A stretch of 36,910 nucleotides of DNA, taken from an uncultured Bacteroidales bacterium. GTDB taxonomy: Bacteria; Bacteroidota; Bacteroidia; Bacteroidales; UBA932. Positions 25,583 through 33,659 of this stretch are shown piece after piece. The stretch spans positions 1-36,910 of the forward strand of contig CAJUEK010000017.1 of the NCBI GenBank assembly GCA_910585445.1, in the 5' to 3' direction. Numbering within the stretch: the first letter of the stretch is position 1; every line of letters begins with the position of its first letter. The position numbers and the translations under genes are program-made. The notes beneath the pieces were generated by a model that saw only the letters and a program-made list of their open reading frames with translations, was not told the DNA's origin and searched no databases.

Positions 25583-27235
25583 ATGAAACTTCATTATTTT
25601 TCCGTAATGCTTGTTGCAGCTATGGCAGCCATAGCTTGCCAGCCTCAGGATAATTTCGAGCCGAAGCTTGAAGTCAATGAAATCACCCTGACGGGGGGGG
25701 CCGTTTCTGTTGAGGCCGTGGGCACAAGTTTGTCGTTCTCGGTAAACAGCAATGTTTCCTATACAATTTCTTCTGATAAGGACTGGGTGGAAATTACTCC
25801 ACCATCTGTTGAGAATAATGATAAGAAGGATCTTAAGAAGACCATAACGGTAAAGATTAACCCGAATACTGCAGAAGAAGCACGTTCAGCTAAAGTGAAA
25901 ATCGCCCCTGACGGAAATTCCGCTCTTGATTATACGTTTACAATTAATCAGGCGGCTGCAAAGCATGACAAATCTCTTGAGGTACTTACGACAGGACTTG
26001 AGTCTGTCTCTGAAATCAATGCTGAGGCAGCCGCAGCGTCTGCTTCTATTATGGTTGTATCTACAGTGTCATGGACAGCTGCCTCCAACGTACCATGGAT
26101 TACAATAGATCCGTCATCAGTAACTGTTGAGAACTATGAGGAGACGCCGACAGCAGTCAAAATCAATATCGCAGCTAATGCTGATACTGAGCCTCGCGAT
26201 GGCACTGTAACTTTCGTTGGCGAAGGAGTTGACCCTGTTACGCTTAGCGTGAGTCAGGATGCAAGGATTGTTTATACGTTTGATGTTAATGTAACTGATA
26301 TTACGACGTCATCTGCGACTATTGCCTGCACTCCTTCAGACCAGAATGTGCATTATTTGATTTCTTGTGAATCACCAGGATATGTGAATCAGTTTGCCTC
26401 AGGTGAGGAGCTTGCTGCTGCTGATATCGAGTATTTCCGCAACAGGTATGGTTCAATTTATGAAGAGTTCGGTTTTACTTCTTTTGAAGATTTGTTCTTG
26501 GGAGGCCTTTGCGTGACAGGAAGTAAGGCTGCTTCATTCGATCAATTGGATTCATCAACAGATTATATTGCATATGTCTTTGCAGTAGATTCTGAACTGA
26601 ATGTTATTTCTGATGTTTTCAAAAAAGCCTTCAGGACTGAAGAGGAAGTAGCGAGTGAGGAATACAAGAAATGGCTCGGAAACTATACTCTTGCTACAAA
26701 ATCATTGAAGACAGGAGCAGATACTACCTACAATGTGTCATTGTCTTTTGGTATTGGTGATGAGGTAATTCGTCTTAATGGACTTGGTGTTGACGGAATG
26801 CCTCTCCATTGGAATTCCGAAGACAACACTTGTACAATCAAGTTTGGTAATTATGCTTCCAACGATCGTTATAACTTCTATTCGTCTGGCATTACCAATT
26901 ATAATTATGTTTGTAATGGTGATCCTGAAACGGGTGTGATTTGCACTTTGACGAAGGATGCTAATAATGTAATCAGCATTAATAGTGCCGTGTATAATGT
27001 CGAAGACATGCCTAATGTTTATGCTGTATATTGGGGAACATTAGGAACTGACAAGACAGGAGAGAAGTGGTACACTTTTAATGATGTCAAATATGTTGTA
27101 AATCCTTCTACAATGTCTCCTGCCGCTTCATCATCAAGCAAGAGCTTGCGTCATCCTTTAAAGAAAGGATTGTTTACTGGCCTTACTGCAAAAATGCATC
27201 CTATGTCTGTTGCAAATTGCGTAGAGCTTCGCTAA
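25583..27235 (+). CDS. BACON-domain lipoprotein with a G8 tract
   Basis: A 550-residue lipoprotein with signal ending AAIAC (Cys19). Two BACON-type domains (about 28-130 and 135-230) carry the KDWVEITPPS and VPWITIDPSS cores and end in TFTINQ and TLSVSQ. An Fn3-like segment (about 232-355) and a C-terminal beta domain with GNYTLATKS (from about 365) follow. The reading frame crosses eight consecutive G (25693-25700, codons 37-40). A one-base loss or gain there would bring an early stop (TAA after 17 further codons, or TGA within a few). The gene lies between the subtilase and the PorV-like gene of the right operon. It is likely a surface binding or spacer protein. Confidence 0.83.
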   Translation: MKLHYFSVMLVAAMAAIACQPQDNFEPKLEVNEITLTGGAVSVEAVGTSLSFSVNSNVSYTISSDKDWVEITPPSVENNDKKDLKKTITVKINPNTAEEARSAKVKIAPDGNSALDYTFTINQAAAKHDKSLEVLTTGLESVSEINAEAAAASASIMVVSTVSWTAASNVPWITIDPSSVTVENYEETPTAVKINIAANADTEPRDGTVTFVGEGVDPVTLSVSQDARIVYTFDVNVTDITTSSATIACTPSDQNVHYLISCESPGYVNQFASGEELAAADIEYFRNRYGSIYEEFGFTSFEDLFLGGLCVTGSKAASFDQLDSSTDYIAYVFAVDSELNVISDVFKKAFRTEEEVASEEYKKWLGNYTLATKSLKTGADTTYNVSLSFGIGDEVIRLNGLGVDGMPLHWNSEDNTCTIKFGNYASNDRYNFYSSGITNYNYVCNGDPETGVICTLTKDANNVISINSAVYNVEDMPNVYAVYWGTLGTDKTGEKWYTFNDVKYVVNPSTMSPAASSSSKSLRHPLKKGLFTGLTAKMHPMSVANCVELR

Positions 27236-27248
27236 TTGATTGTCATTA

Positions 27249-28163
27249 ATGAAACATCTCTCAATAATACTTGTTTCACTGCTGATAGCGGCTTCATCAT
27301 CAGCCCAGAGCTTGTCCGCACTCCCTTGGATGCGGACAAGCCGTGGCGCTGCTGATATGGCGATGGCTGGTTCTGCTTTCATGTCTGACAATAATATGGC
27401 CTGGGCGGCGTACGGCAATGCGGCAATGATACCATTCAGTTCTGAAAACATGTCAGTTGAGGCCGGCTATTTGTTGTATAATCCGGCAAAGACAAATTAT
27501 GTTAATGCTGGTTTTGCATACAACATCAAAAGCCGTTTTGGAGTCACTGCCGGTCTTTCTTATGGTTTCGATCCGTCATTTGACATGTATAATGAAAATG
27601 GTAAGATTACCGGTAGTTTTGCACCAGAAAAACTTATGGTTGGTGCAGGTGCCTCATGGCGTTTTGTCGATTTCATGTCAGCAGGAGTCAATTTGCGATA
27701 TGCGATGCAGAGTTTGATGAAAGGTCAGTCCTCATCAGTATTTGCCGCAGATATAGTCCTTATGGGCAGGTTCGGTGACTTTTCCGTTTCTGCCGGTGCT
27801 ATGAATCTCGGTACTCCGCTAAAGGCTTCTGATGGTAAAAAGTATTCTATAGCATCTTCGGCAAAGCTCTCTGCCATGTATGACACTGTATTTGCAGCAC
27901 AGCATGGGCTGCAGATCAATCTCGATGCAGATTACTATTTTTCTAATTCATTTTCTGCAGCTGCAGGAGCACAATACGGATGGAATGATATGCTGTTTGT
28001 CCGTGCCGGTTACCGCTACTCTGCCAAGACTTGTATAATCCCGTCTTTTGCTTCAGTGGGAATTGGTGCGAAATTCAAGGGCATTCATCTTGATTTTGCA
28101 TATCTCATGGCTAATGATGCGCTTAAGAACACTATAAATGTAGGTTTGGGCTATTCTTTTTAG
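27249..28163 (+). CDS. PorV/PorQ-like outer-membrane beta-barrel protein
   Basis: A 304-residue protein with an ordinary signal peptide ending SAQ (about residue 20), then LSALPWMRTSRGAADMAMAG and a NNMAWAAYGNAA segment. This matches the PorV/PorQ N-terminal pattern (ALPFL, R-x-A-x-M-x-x-A-G, D...NPA), although the usual NPA has become GNAA. The rest alternates like a beta barrel and ends in INVGLGYSF. PorV shuttles T9SS cargo from the translocon to the surface attachment complex. Here it follows, in one operon, a subtilase with a T9SS-type sorting domain. The true start is the ATG at 27249; an upstream TTG adds three residues. A general OmpP1/FadL-like barrel is the alternative. Confidence 0.75.
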   Translation: MKHLSIILVSLLIAASSSAQSLSALPWMRTSRGAADMAMAGSAFMSDNNMAWAAYGNAAMIPFSSENMSVEAGYLLYNPAKTNYVNAGFAYNIKSRFGVTAGLSYGFDPSFDMYNENGKITGSFAPEKLMVGAGASWRFVDFMSAGVNLRYAMQSLMKGQSSSVFAADIVLMGRFGDFSVSAGAMNLGTPLKASDGKKYSIASSAKLSAMYDTVFAAQHGLQINLDADYYFSNSFSAAAGAQYGWNDMLFVRAGYRYSAKTCIIPSFASVGIGAKFKGIHLDFAYLMANDALKNTINVGLGYSF

Positions 28164-28187
28164 TCGAATAACTGACAAAACTTTTGA

Positions 28188-28240
28188 AATAAGAAGATGG
28201 TGAACAAAGATTTACTTGTTCACCATCTTCTTATTTATTT
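28188..28240 (+). terminator. Terminator of the right protease operon
   Basis: A perfect 20 bp stem (28188-28207 with 28216-28235) with an 8 nt loop, followed by a short T-rich TATTT. It starts 24 bp after the PorV-like stop codon and may also work on the minus strand. Confidence 0.85.
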
Positions 28241-28250
28241 GAATAACTGA

Positions 28251-28356
28251 CCCTCTTGACCCCGAAAACTATCTTCTACTGTTCGCTGCAAAAAGCCCAC
28301 CGGGCTATTTTGTTATTCTCTCACGACCTTTAAGGCTTGTTTAGAGCCTTCGGCCC
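28251..28356 (+). repeat. Dispersed element of about 100 bp, copy 2
   Basis: It matches 4481-4575 (minus strand) and 36491-36595. The conserved core is AGCCC-acc-GGGCT followed by ATTTTGTTATT, then CTCACGACCTTTAAGG. It sits just downstream of the right operon terminator. Confidence 0.72.
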
Positions 28357-28444
28357 TGTATTGCGTTTTAGTTAGTTTGCGTTTATTACTATTGTTGTAA
28401 TATCGTCATAGTCTTTATCCATTATCGGATAGTGCTCTTTCACC

Positions 28445-29797
28445 TCACTTGTCCTGACGGAGTTTTTCGATGTATCTGTCTATGCGGTGGAGTTCATGCG
28501 GAATATTGATGCTTTGCGGGCAGTGGCTTGTGCATTGTCCGCAGCCGATGCAGCGGTTTGCCTGTCTCAGCTTCGGGACGGCCCTGTCGTAGCTTACCAG
28601 ATAGGCTCTGCGTGCCTTGCTGTAATTTTCAGATTCCGGCCCGTTGGCAATTTCACCCTCGTTGACGCACTTGTTGTAGTGCAGCAGTATTGCCGGGATG
28701 TCGATTCCGTATGGGCATGGCATGCAGTATTTACAGTCATTGCAGGGGACGGTCGGGTACTTGAGCATCAGTTCAGCAGTTTCTTCAAGAAATGCCAGCT
28801 CATTTTCATCAAGAGGGACAAGAGGGGAGTATGTCTTCAGATTATCCTGTAGGTGCTCCATGTATGTCATTCCGCTCAGTACGCACAGAACTCCTTCCGG
28901 AGTGCCGGCAAATCTGAATGCCCATGATGCGGTCGTGTTTTGCGGTGCACGCTCTTTAAGCCTCTCTGCTATGTGCTGCGGGACTTTTGACAGTCTTCCT
29001 CCAAGCAGCGGCTCCATTATGACGGCAGGTATTCCCCTTTTGCGCAGTTCATTGTATAGATATTCCGCGTCAGTATTTTTTCCGGAAGCATGTTTCCAGT
29101 CCATGTAGTTCAGCTGTATCTGTACGAAGTCCCAGTGGTATTTTTCGTGCAGTTGTATGAAGCTGTCGAAACTTTCCTTGTCCCCGTGGAATGAGAAACC
29201 AAGATTGCGTATGCGTCCGGCTTTTCTTTCCTCCGTGAGAAAGTCGAGCATCCCGTTGTCAACATATCTCTCATTGAAAACTTTCATACCGCCTCCTCCG
29301 ATAGCATGCAGGAGGTAGTAGTCGATGTAATCAACTTGAAGATTCTCAAATGATTTGCGGTACATCAGCATGGAATTTTCCCTTGTGTAGTTGCTGAAGT
29401 TGGACAATTTGGTTGCTATGAAATATTTGTCCCTCGGATGTCTTTTCAGTGCTGCTCCTGTCGCTTTTTCGCATTGTCCCTGCAGATACACCGGTGAGGC
29501 GTCGAAATAATTTATGCCGTGCGCTATCGCATGGTCAACAAGACGCTCAGTCATTTCCTGGTCAATGATGTCATTGCCGTCCTCATCTTTTATCATGGGC
29601 CAGCGCATGCATCCGTATCCGAGTATGCTCACCTTGTCTCCGTTTCCGGGGTTTATTCTGTATGTCATGTTTTCAGGTCCATCAGATTTGTTTCCCTCAT
29701 CTGTTGTCCTGCCGCTTATGCAGCTTGTCAATGCGGAAGTCTGGCTCATGACTGCTGCAGCAATCCCTGCTTTTTTCAGAAATTCTCTACGGTCCAT
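28445..29797 (-). CDS. Aldo/keto reductase with C-terminal ferredoxin domain, Tat signal
   Basis: A 450-residue protein. The N-terminus DRREFLKKAG is a twin-arginine export signal and ALTSC gives a possible lipobox (Cys26). The aldo/keto reductase barrel follows, with Asp99 and Tyr104 in YFDASPVY and Lys130 in ATKLS as the expected catalytic residues. Two Fe-S motifs close the protein: CNDCKYCMPCP (352-362) and CIGCGQCTSHCP (416-427). This is a known oxidoreductase architecture in Bacteroidales, with unknown substrate. Export by Tat would allow cofactors to be loaded first. It lies downstream of the polyferredoxin gene on the same strand, which may supply or take electrons, though the 224 bp gap makes co-transcription uncertain. 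Confidence 0.88.
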   Translation of the reverse strand: MDRREFLKKAGIAAAVMSQTSALTSCISGRTTDEGNKSDGPENMTYRINPGNGDKVSILGYGCMRWPMIKDEDGNDIIDQEMTERLVDHAIAHGINYFDASPVYLQGQCEKATGAALKRHPRDKYFIATKLSNFSNYTRENSMLMYRKSFENLQVDYIDYYLLHAIGGGGMKVFNERYVDNGMLDFLTEERKAGRIRNLGFSFHGDKESFDSFIQLHEKYHWDFVQIQLNYMDWKHASGKNTDAEYLYNELRKRGIPAVIMEPLLGGRLSKVPQHIAERLKERAPQNTTASWAFRFAGTPEGVLCVLSGMTYMEHLQDNLKTYSPLVPLDENELAFLEETAELMLKYPTVPCNDCKYCMPCPYGIDIPAILLHYNKCVNEGEIANGPESENYSKARRAYLVSYDRAVPKLRQANRCIGCGQCTSHCPQSINIPHELHRIDRYIEKLRQDK

Positions 29798-30021
29798 AAA
29801 TGTCTGTTTCTCATTGGTTCAACATTTCTTGATTTTTCTTTGCCTGACGGGTTTGTCTGATAATTGCCTGACGATTGCCTGGTGGTTTGCTTGATGATTT
29901 TTGCGTCCCAGTATAGCTTTGCTATTCCCTATGGTCTTACCGTTTCTTGCTGTCTCACCGTTTCAGGGAACTGTTGCTTTTCAGACAATTATCTTTTCGC
30001 CTAGCAATCCCTATCTGCCTG

Positions 30022-31575
30022 TCATATCGTGCGGTGCACTTCATGTCCTTCGACATGGATTGCTGTCAGAGGCCGTGCCGGGCAAAGGTTTTCGCAGGCA
30101 CCGCAACCGATGCATCTCTCTTCATTGACAGTAGGAATCCTCAGTGAATTTTTGTCATCCGGATTCCTGCGAACCATCCTTATGGCTCCTGCAGGACAAT
30201 GCCTTGCACAGTTGCCGCAGCTGACATTGTCGGTGTTTACGACGCAGTGATTCAGGTCAACAGACGCGTGGCCTATCTGTATTGATGACTTCTCTTCACG
30301 CTCGATGGCTATGATGGCCCCTGCGGGACAGACCTCCGAACATGTTGTACATTCCGGTCTGCAGTAACCTCTTTCATATGACATCTCCGGCTGCATAAGG
30401 GTCATGAGTGATGCGGACGGGCGCAGCACATTATTCGGACACGAACTTACGCAAAGCTGACATGCCGTGCAATTCTCCTTGAAGTGCTTCAGGCTGATTG
30501 CGCCGGCCGGGACGAGCGGAGTCTGCCTTGACGGCACCTGTGCACGGCGCACTTCGCTCAGTCCTCCGTCAGTTTTCATTTCCTGTGCCTTTAAGGCGGC
30601 AGTTGATGCTGCAATTGCAGATGAAACGATGAATGCTCTGCGGCCCTGGTCAGCAGGGGAGCCATTGGTGGCCTTCCCGTCAAGCCTTGTCATGTCAGAT
30701 GCGTTTCCGGATGCGTCCGTCTTGTCTTTTGGGGTGGATTTTTTTCTTCCGTATCTGAAAGTGTATTTGATGGCCCCTTCGTTGCATGCGCTCAGACAAT
30801 CCATGCATGCGATGCAGCGGCTTCCGTCAATTTCATGATTTTTCATATCAATGCACGATGCCTTGCATTGTCTTCCGCATAGGCCGCAGTTACGGCATTT
30901 CGAGGTGTCTATTGTCGGGGCCAGAATGCTGAAGCGCGAAAATATTCCGAGAACGGTTCCTACAGGGCAGATGGTGTTGCAGTAAGTCCTTCCTCCTTTC
31001 CATGCAAGAATGAATATGGCTATGAATGTAACGGCTGCAATGACGAATGTGGGAATTGACTTTATCCATACGTCTGTGCTGTAGAATGCATAGCTTCCTG
31101 CCCTTTCCGCAATCCAGGCAAGAAGGTTGTTGCCCCAGCCATATACCGGAGCAAGAAGGTTGGACGCGATTCTTCCGTATGAACTGTACGGTGCCAGCAA
31201 GGCTGCAAAAGAATTTGCACCTGCCAGCAGGGCTATTGTAAAGACAGCCAATATACTGTACCTGAGAATGTTCTTTGCCGGAGAGTAGCTGAAGCGGAAC
31301 TTGTTTTTCTTTTTCGTCTTGCCGTGGAACCATGATATGATGTCCTGCATCACTCCTAAAGGACAGATTACGGAGCAGTATGTCCTTCCGAAAATGAGTG
31401 TTACTGCAATGAGTATGGCCACTACTACAAAATTCAGTGCGAGCGCAGCCGGGAGGAATTGGATTTTTGCCATCCAGCCCAGCCATGCGTGCAATGCTCC
31501 GGTGACGTCAAGGAACAGCAGGGTTGTTCCGGTAAAGAATATCGCCGCCAAGATTATTCTCAGTATTCTTAACAT
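30022..31575 (-). CDS. NapH-like membrane polyferredoxin, fused to a NapG-like part
   Basis: A 517-residue protein. The N-terminal half is membrane-embedded (helices near 5-25, 45-62, 103-128, 173-192) with two NapH-type motifs, YCSVICPLG (66-74) and YCNTICPVG (198-206), then ferredoxin clusters CRNCGLCGRQC (227-237) and CIACMDCLSAC (254-264). After a low-complexity linker a second module starts with GRRAFIVSSAIAAS (311-324), resembling an internal Tat signal. It carries CTACQLCVSSCP (369-380), CRPECTTCSEVCP (405-417), CGNCARHCP (453-461) and CIGCGACENLCP (488-499). It is likely an electron-transfer protein linking the quinone pool to a periplasmic partner. The arrangement looks like a NapH and NapG fusion. 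The neighbouring aldo/keto reductase is a candidate partner. Confidence 0.85.
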   Translation of the reverse strand: MLRILRIILAAIFFTGTTLLFLDVTGALHAWLGWMAKIQFLPAALALNFVVVAILIAVTLIFGRTYCSVICPLGVMQDIISWFHGKTKKKNKFRFSYSPAKNILRYSILAVFTIALLAGANSFAALLAPYSSYGRIASNLLAPVYGWGNNLLAWIAERAGSYAFYSTDVWIKSIPTFVIAAVTFIAIFILAWKGGRTYCNTICPVGTVLGIFSRFSILAPTIDTSKCRNCGLCGRQCKASCIDMKNHEIDGSRCIACMDCLSACNEGAIKYTFRYGRKKSTPKDKTDASGNASDMTRLDGKATNGSPADQGRRAFIVSSAIAASTAALKAQEMKTDGGLSEVRRAQVPSRQTPLVPAGAISLKHFKENCTACQLCVSSCPNNVLRPSASLMTLMQPEMSYERGYCRPECTTCSEVCPAGAIIAIEREEKSSIQIGHASVDLNHCVVNTDNVSCGNCARHCPAGAIRMVRRNPDDKNSLRIPTVNEERCIGCGACENLCPARPLTAIHVEGHEVHRTI

Positions 31576-31621
31576 AGTATCAAGTTTTTATGTGTGCTGA
31601 ATTGTCTGTGTTTCATGCGGA

Positions 31622-32632
31622 TTAATGAGCCGTGCCCTCGTATTTGTCGAGTGCTTCCGCCATGAGCTCCCTTCCGGCTTCGGATATTTCTCTTGCCTTT
31701 GCATAGTCTCCGATTTCACCGTATGCGTCAAATGGCATTTTTACAAGCACATCCGGACTGAAACGTTCCGCAGCCACTTTGGCGAGAGAATGGTTCATCA
31801 GCGAGAAGGTTCTGGAGAGTATGCTGTAATAGCTCCCGTCAAAGCCTTCGAGGGACGATTCGTGTGGATTGGTCAAGTTTTGTATTGCATGTGAAAGCAC
31901 CTTGTGACCATGCTGTCCTGCCATTTTGATTTTTTCCATCATGTTCAGCCCGTCGTCATGCCGCACAGATTCTATGATGGCTTTTGTTCTTGCAGAAAGC
32001 TCCTTGTCAGCCGCAATCCTTTCTTCTGTTTCCCTGGCTTCATCCTGAAGTTCCCGGGTTATCCCGTCCACATCAACGTCGTTGACGTCAAATGCCACAA
32101 GGATGTCATGCCCGTTTCTCGCCACCCTGTCTATCGGCATCGTGTTGGCAATGCCTCCGTCAATGAGAGTCCTGTATCCGTATTTGACCGGACGGAAAAG
32201 TGACGGGATTGATATGGATGCCCTTATGGCCTGAAAAAGGTCCCCTTCCCGGAACACCACTTCCTCGCCCGTGAAAAGGTCAGTAGCTACAGCGCTGTAT
32301 GGGATTTTCATGTCTTCGATGTTTACCGACGGCACAATCTCTTTCAGTGCGCTTATGACTTTGTCTCCCTTGACTATGTGGTTCATGCTGACGGAAATGT
32401 CCATGAGGGTGAATACTTTCCATGCGTCAAGAGTGAACAGCCATTCTTTCACTTCCTGCAGCTTGCCGGCTGCATGTATTCCGCCTATCAGGGAGCCGAT
32501 GGAAGTTCCGGCGACAGAGGTAATGTTGTATCCTCTTCTTTCAAGTTCTTCTATTGCGCCGATATAGGCGAATCCTCTCGGCCCTCCGCTGGAGAGCACG
32601 AGTGCAACGTCTTTTGTATTTCCAGCTTCCAT
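31622..32632 (-). CDS. Patatin-like phospholipase
   Basis: A 336-residue protein with all patatin landmarks: the oxyanion loop SGGPRG (15-20), the nucleophile Ser44 in GTSIGS and the dyad Asp158 in DGG. It should hydrolyse acyl esters of membrane lipids. No signal peptide is seen, so it is probably cytoplasmic or membrane-associated. The ATG at 32632 is preferred; the upstream extension to 32698 reads into repeat array C and has no support. The polyferredoxin gene starts 46 bp downstream on the same strand, so they may be co-transcribed. Confidence 0.9.
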   Translation of the reverse strand: MEAGNTKDVALVLSSGGPRGFAYIGAIEELERRGYNITSVAGTSIGSLIGGIHAAGKLQEVKEWLFTLDAWKVFTLMDISVSMNHIVKGDKVISALKEIVPSVNIEDMKIPYSAVATDLFTGEEVVFREGDLFQAIRASISIPSLFRPVKYGYRTLIDGGIANTMPIDRVARNGHDILVAFDVNDVDVDGITRELQDEARETEERIAADKELSARTKAIIESVRHDDGLNMMEKIKMAGQHGHKVLSHAIQNLTNPHESSLEGFDGSYYSILSRTFSLMNHSLAKVAAERFSPDVLVKMPFDAYGEIGDYAKAREISEAGRELMAEALDKYEGTAH

Positions 32633-32665
32633 AATGAATTTTATATCCAAAGTATATATAGTGTG

Positions 32666-32905
32666 AGCGTATATATGCAATTGGCGCAAATATAGCAAAA
32701 GTCGAGAGCAGAGGGAAAATTTATTTTCACTATGCCGAGACCAAGCGTATATATGAGCTTTAGCTTAAATATAGCAAAAGCTGAGAGCAAAACGTCAAGC
32801 TTGCTTGTAAAGTTTTGCAGAAGCTCCAGCGTATATATGAGAGTCAGCTCAAACAAAGCCGAGAGCAGAAGCAAATATCAGGCTTGCACAAAAGTTTTTC
32901 ACGGG
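32666..32905. repeat. Tandem palindromic repeat array C (about 3 units)
   Basis: A partial unit tail (CGTATATATGC) is followed by units starting near 32687, 32766 and 32850. Unit 2 is very similar to unit 1 of array B, sharing GCTGAGAGCAAAACGTCAAG. Small end hairpins are GAGC-ttta-GCTt and GAG-agtca-GCTC. The array fills most of the 347 bp gap between the patatin start and the ssb stop. Confidence 0.75.
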
Positions 32906-32938
32906 CACAGACATGAAATACGTGAAGTTCATTGGGAA

Positions 32939-32972
32939 GAAGCCGGCCGGGAGCAGTTTTCAGGCCGGCTCC
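32939..32972 (-). terminator. Hairpin downstream of ssb
   Basis: AGCCGGCC (32941-32948) pairs with GGCCGGCT (32963-32970) around a 14 nt loop. It lies just after the ssb stop on the minus strand. Only a short T-rich tail follows (TTCTTCCC), so termination strength is uncertain. Confidence 0.55.
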
Positions 32973-32979
32973 ATTCTTT

Positions 32980-33327
32980 TTACTGCTGGACGGATTGGGC
33001 CGGCTCGTCCGCAAGCACCCTCACTTTATTGGCAAGCACTTCATGAAACTGCCTTTCAGTTCCGTCAGCTCCGGTGTATTTGGATGTGCGGAGTCTGCCG
33101 GTGACATATACCGGCATTCCTTTCGCTACCTTGTCAATGTCCATAGTGTCTTTACCCTCCCATGCCACGACATTGTGCCAGGTCGTTTCTGATACCGGAT
33201 TGCCGTCACGTGTCTTGTAGATGATTTCAGTGGCCACTGAAAAGTTTGCCACTCTGCTGCCGTTGTGCTCGTTTGCGCGGACATTGCCGACGTATCCCTG
33301 CAGCTCAATCCTGTTGATGTTTTCCAT
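32980..33327 (-). CDS. ssb: Single-stranded DNA-binding protein (short form)
   Basis: A 115-residue OB-fold protein: NRIELQGYVG near the start, ANFSVATE, then TTWHNVVAWEGK and VYVTGRLRTSKYTGADG, all standard SSB segments. It lacks the long flexible tail and the acidic DDDIPF-type tip that recruits partner proteins, ending instead in DEPAQSVQQ. The ATG at 33327 fits the SSB N-terminus and has AGAGAGAA upstream; an ATG at 33348 would add seven residues. This may be an accessory SSB, with the main replication SSB elsewhere in the genome. It stands alone on the minus strand, with an upstream near-consensus -7 box. Confidence 0.92.
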   Translation of the reverse strand: MENINRIELQGYVGNVRANEHNGSRVANFSVATEIIYKTRDGNPVSETTWHNVVAWEGKDTMDIDKVAKGMPVYVTGRLRTSKYTGADGTERQFHEVLANKVRVLADEPAQSVQQ

Positions 33328-33659
33328 AAGATTCTCTCTTTTTGTCATTAATTGTTCTTCCCCACATCTTATGCGCGCTCAGTAGGTTGGAGGCAAAGTA
33401 AATGAAAATAATTCTCACAATCATCTGTTTTTCACCATGGTGCGGCATCTTTTTCTGTTTCTTTAATTTTTTTCTGTTTTTTATATCCGTAAAGATTTTT
33501 CTTTCATTGTAAAAAAAATAACATGCGATATAAAATAAATTTTAATAAGCCGTGAAGATTATAAGAAAAGGAAAAACATTGTCGAAGAAAAAGCAAAATC
33601 TCTGTCTGCATATTGCAGTTTAATGGCGGTGTTTTGACATTTGAAGAAAAATTCGGACG
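33328..33659. other. Gap between ssb and zinc-ribbon gene
   Basis: A very A+T-rich gap. On the minus strand TTACTTTG (33394-33401) is one base from the -7 consensus and could serve ssb, though no good upstream box is present. On the plus strand ATTG (33612-33615), 20 bp, GACATTTG (33636-33643) could serve the zinc-ribbon gene. Nothing else is seen. Confidence 0.4.

Noticed and set aside
29859..29993. A 12 bp inverted repeat (29859-29870 and 29982-29993)
   Set aside because: It has one mismatch, is 110 bp apart, and lies in a simple A+T-rich gap without recombinase or promoter context. Chance is likely.
32633..32698. N-terminal extension of the patatin-like protein
   Set aside because: The extra residues are encoded by the tail of a repeat array, and the conserved family sequence begins after the ATG at 32632.
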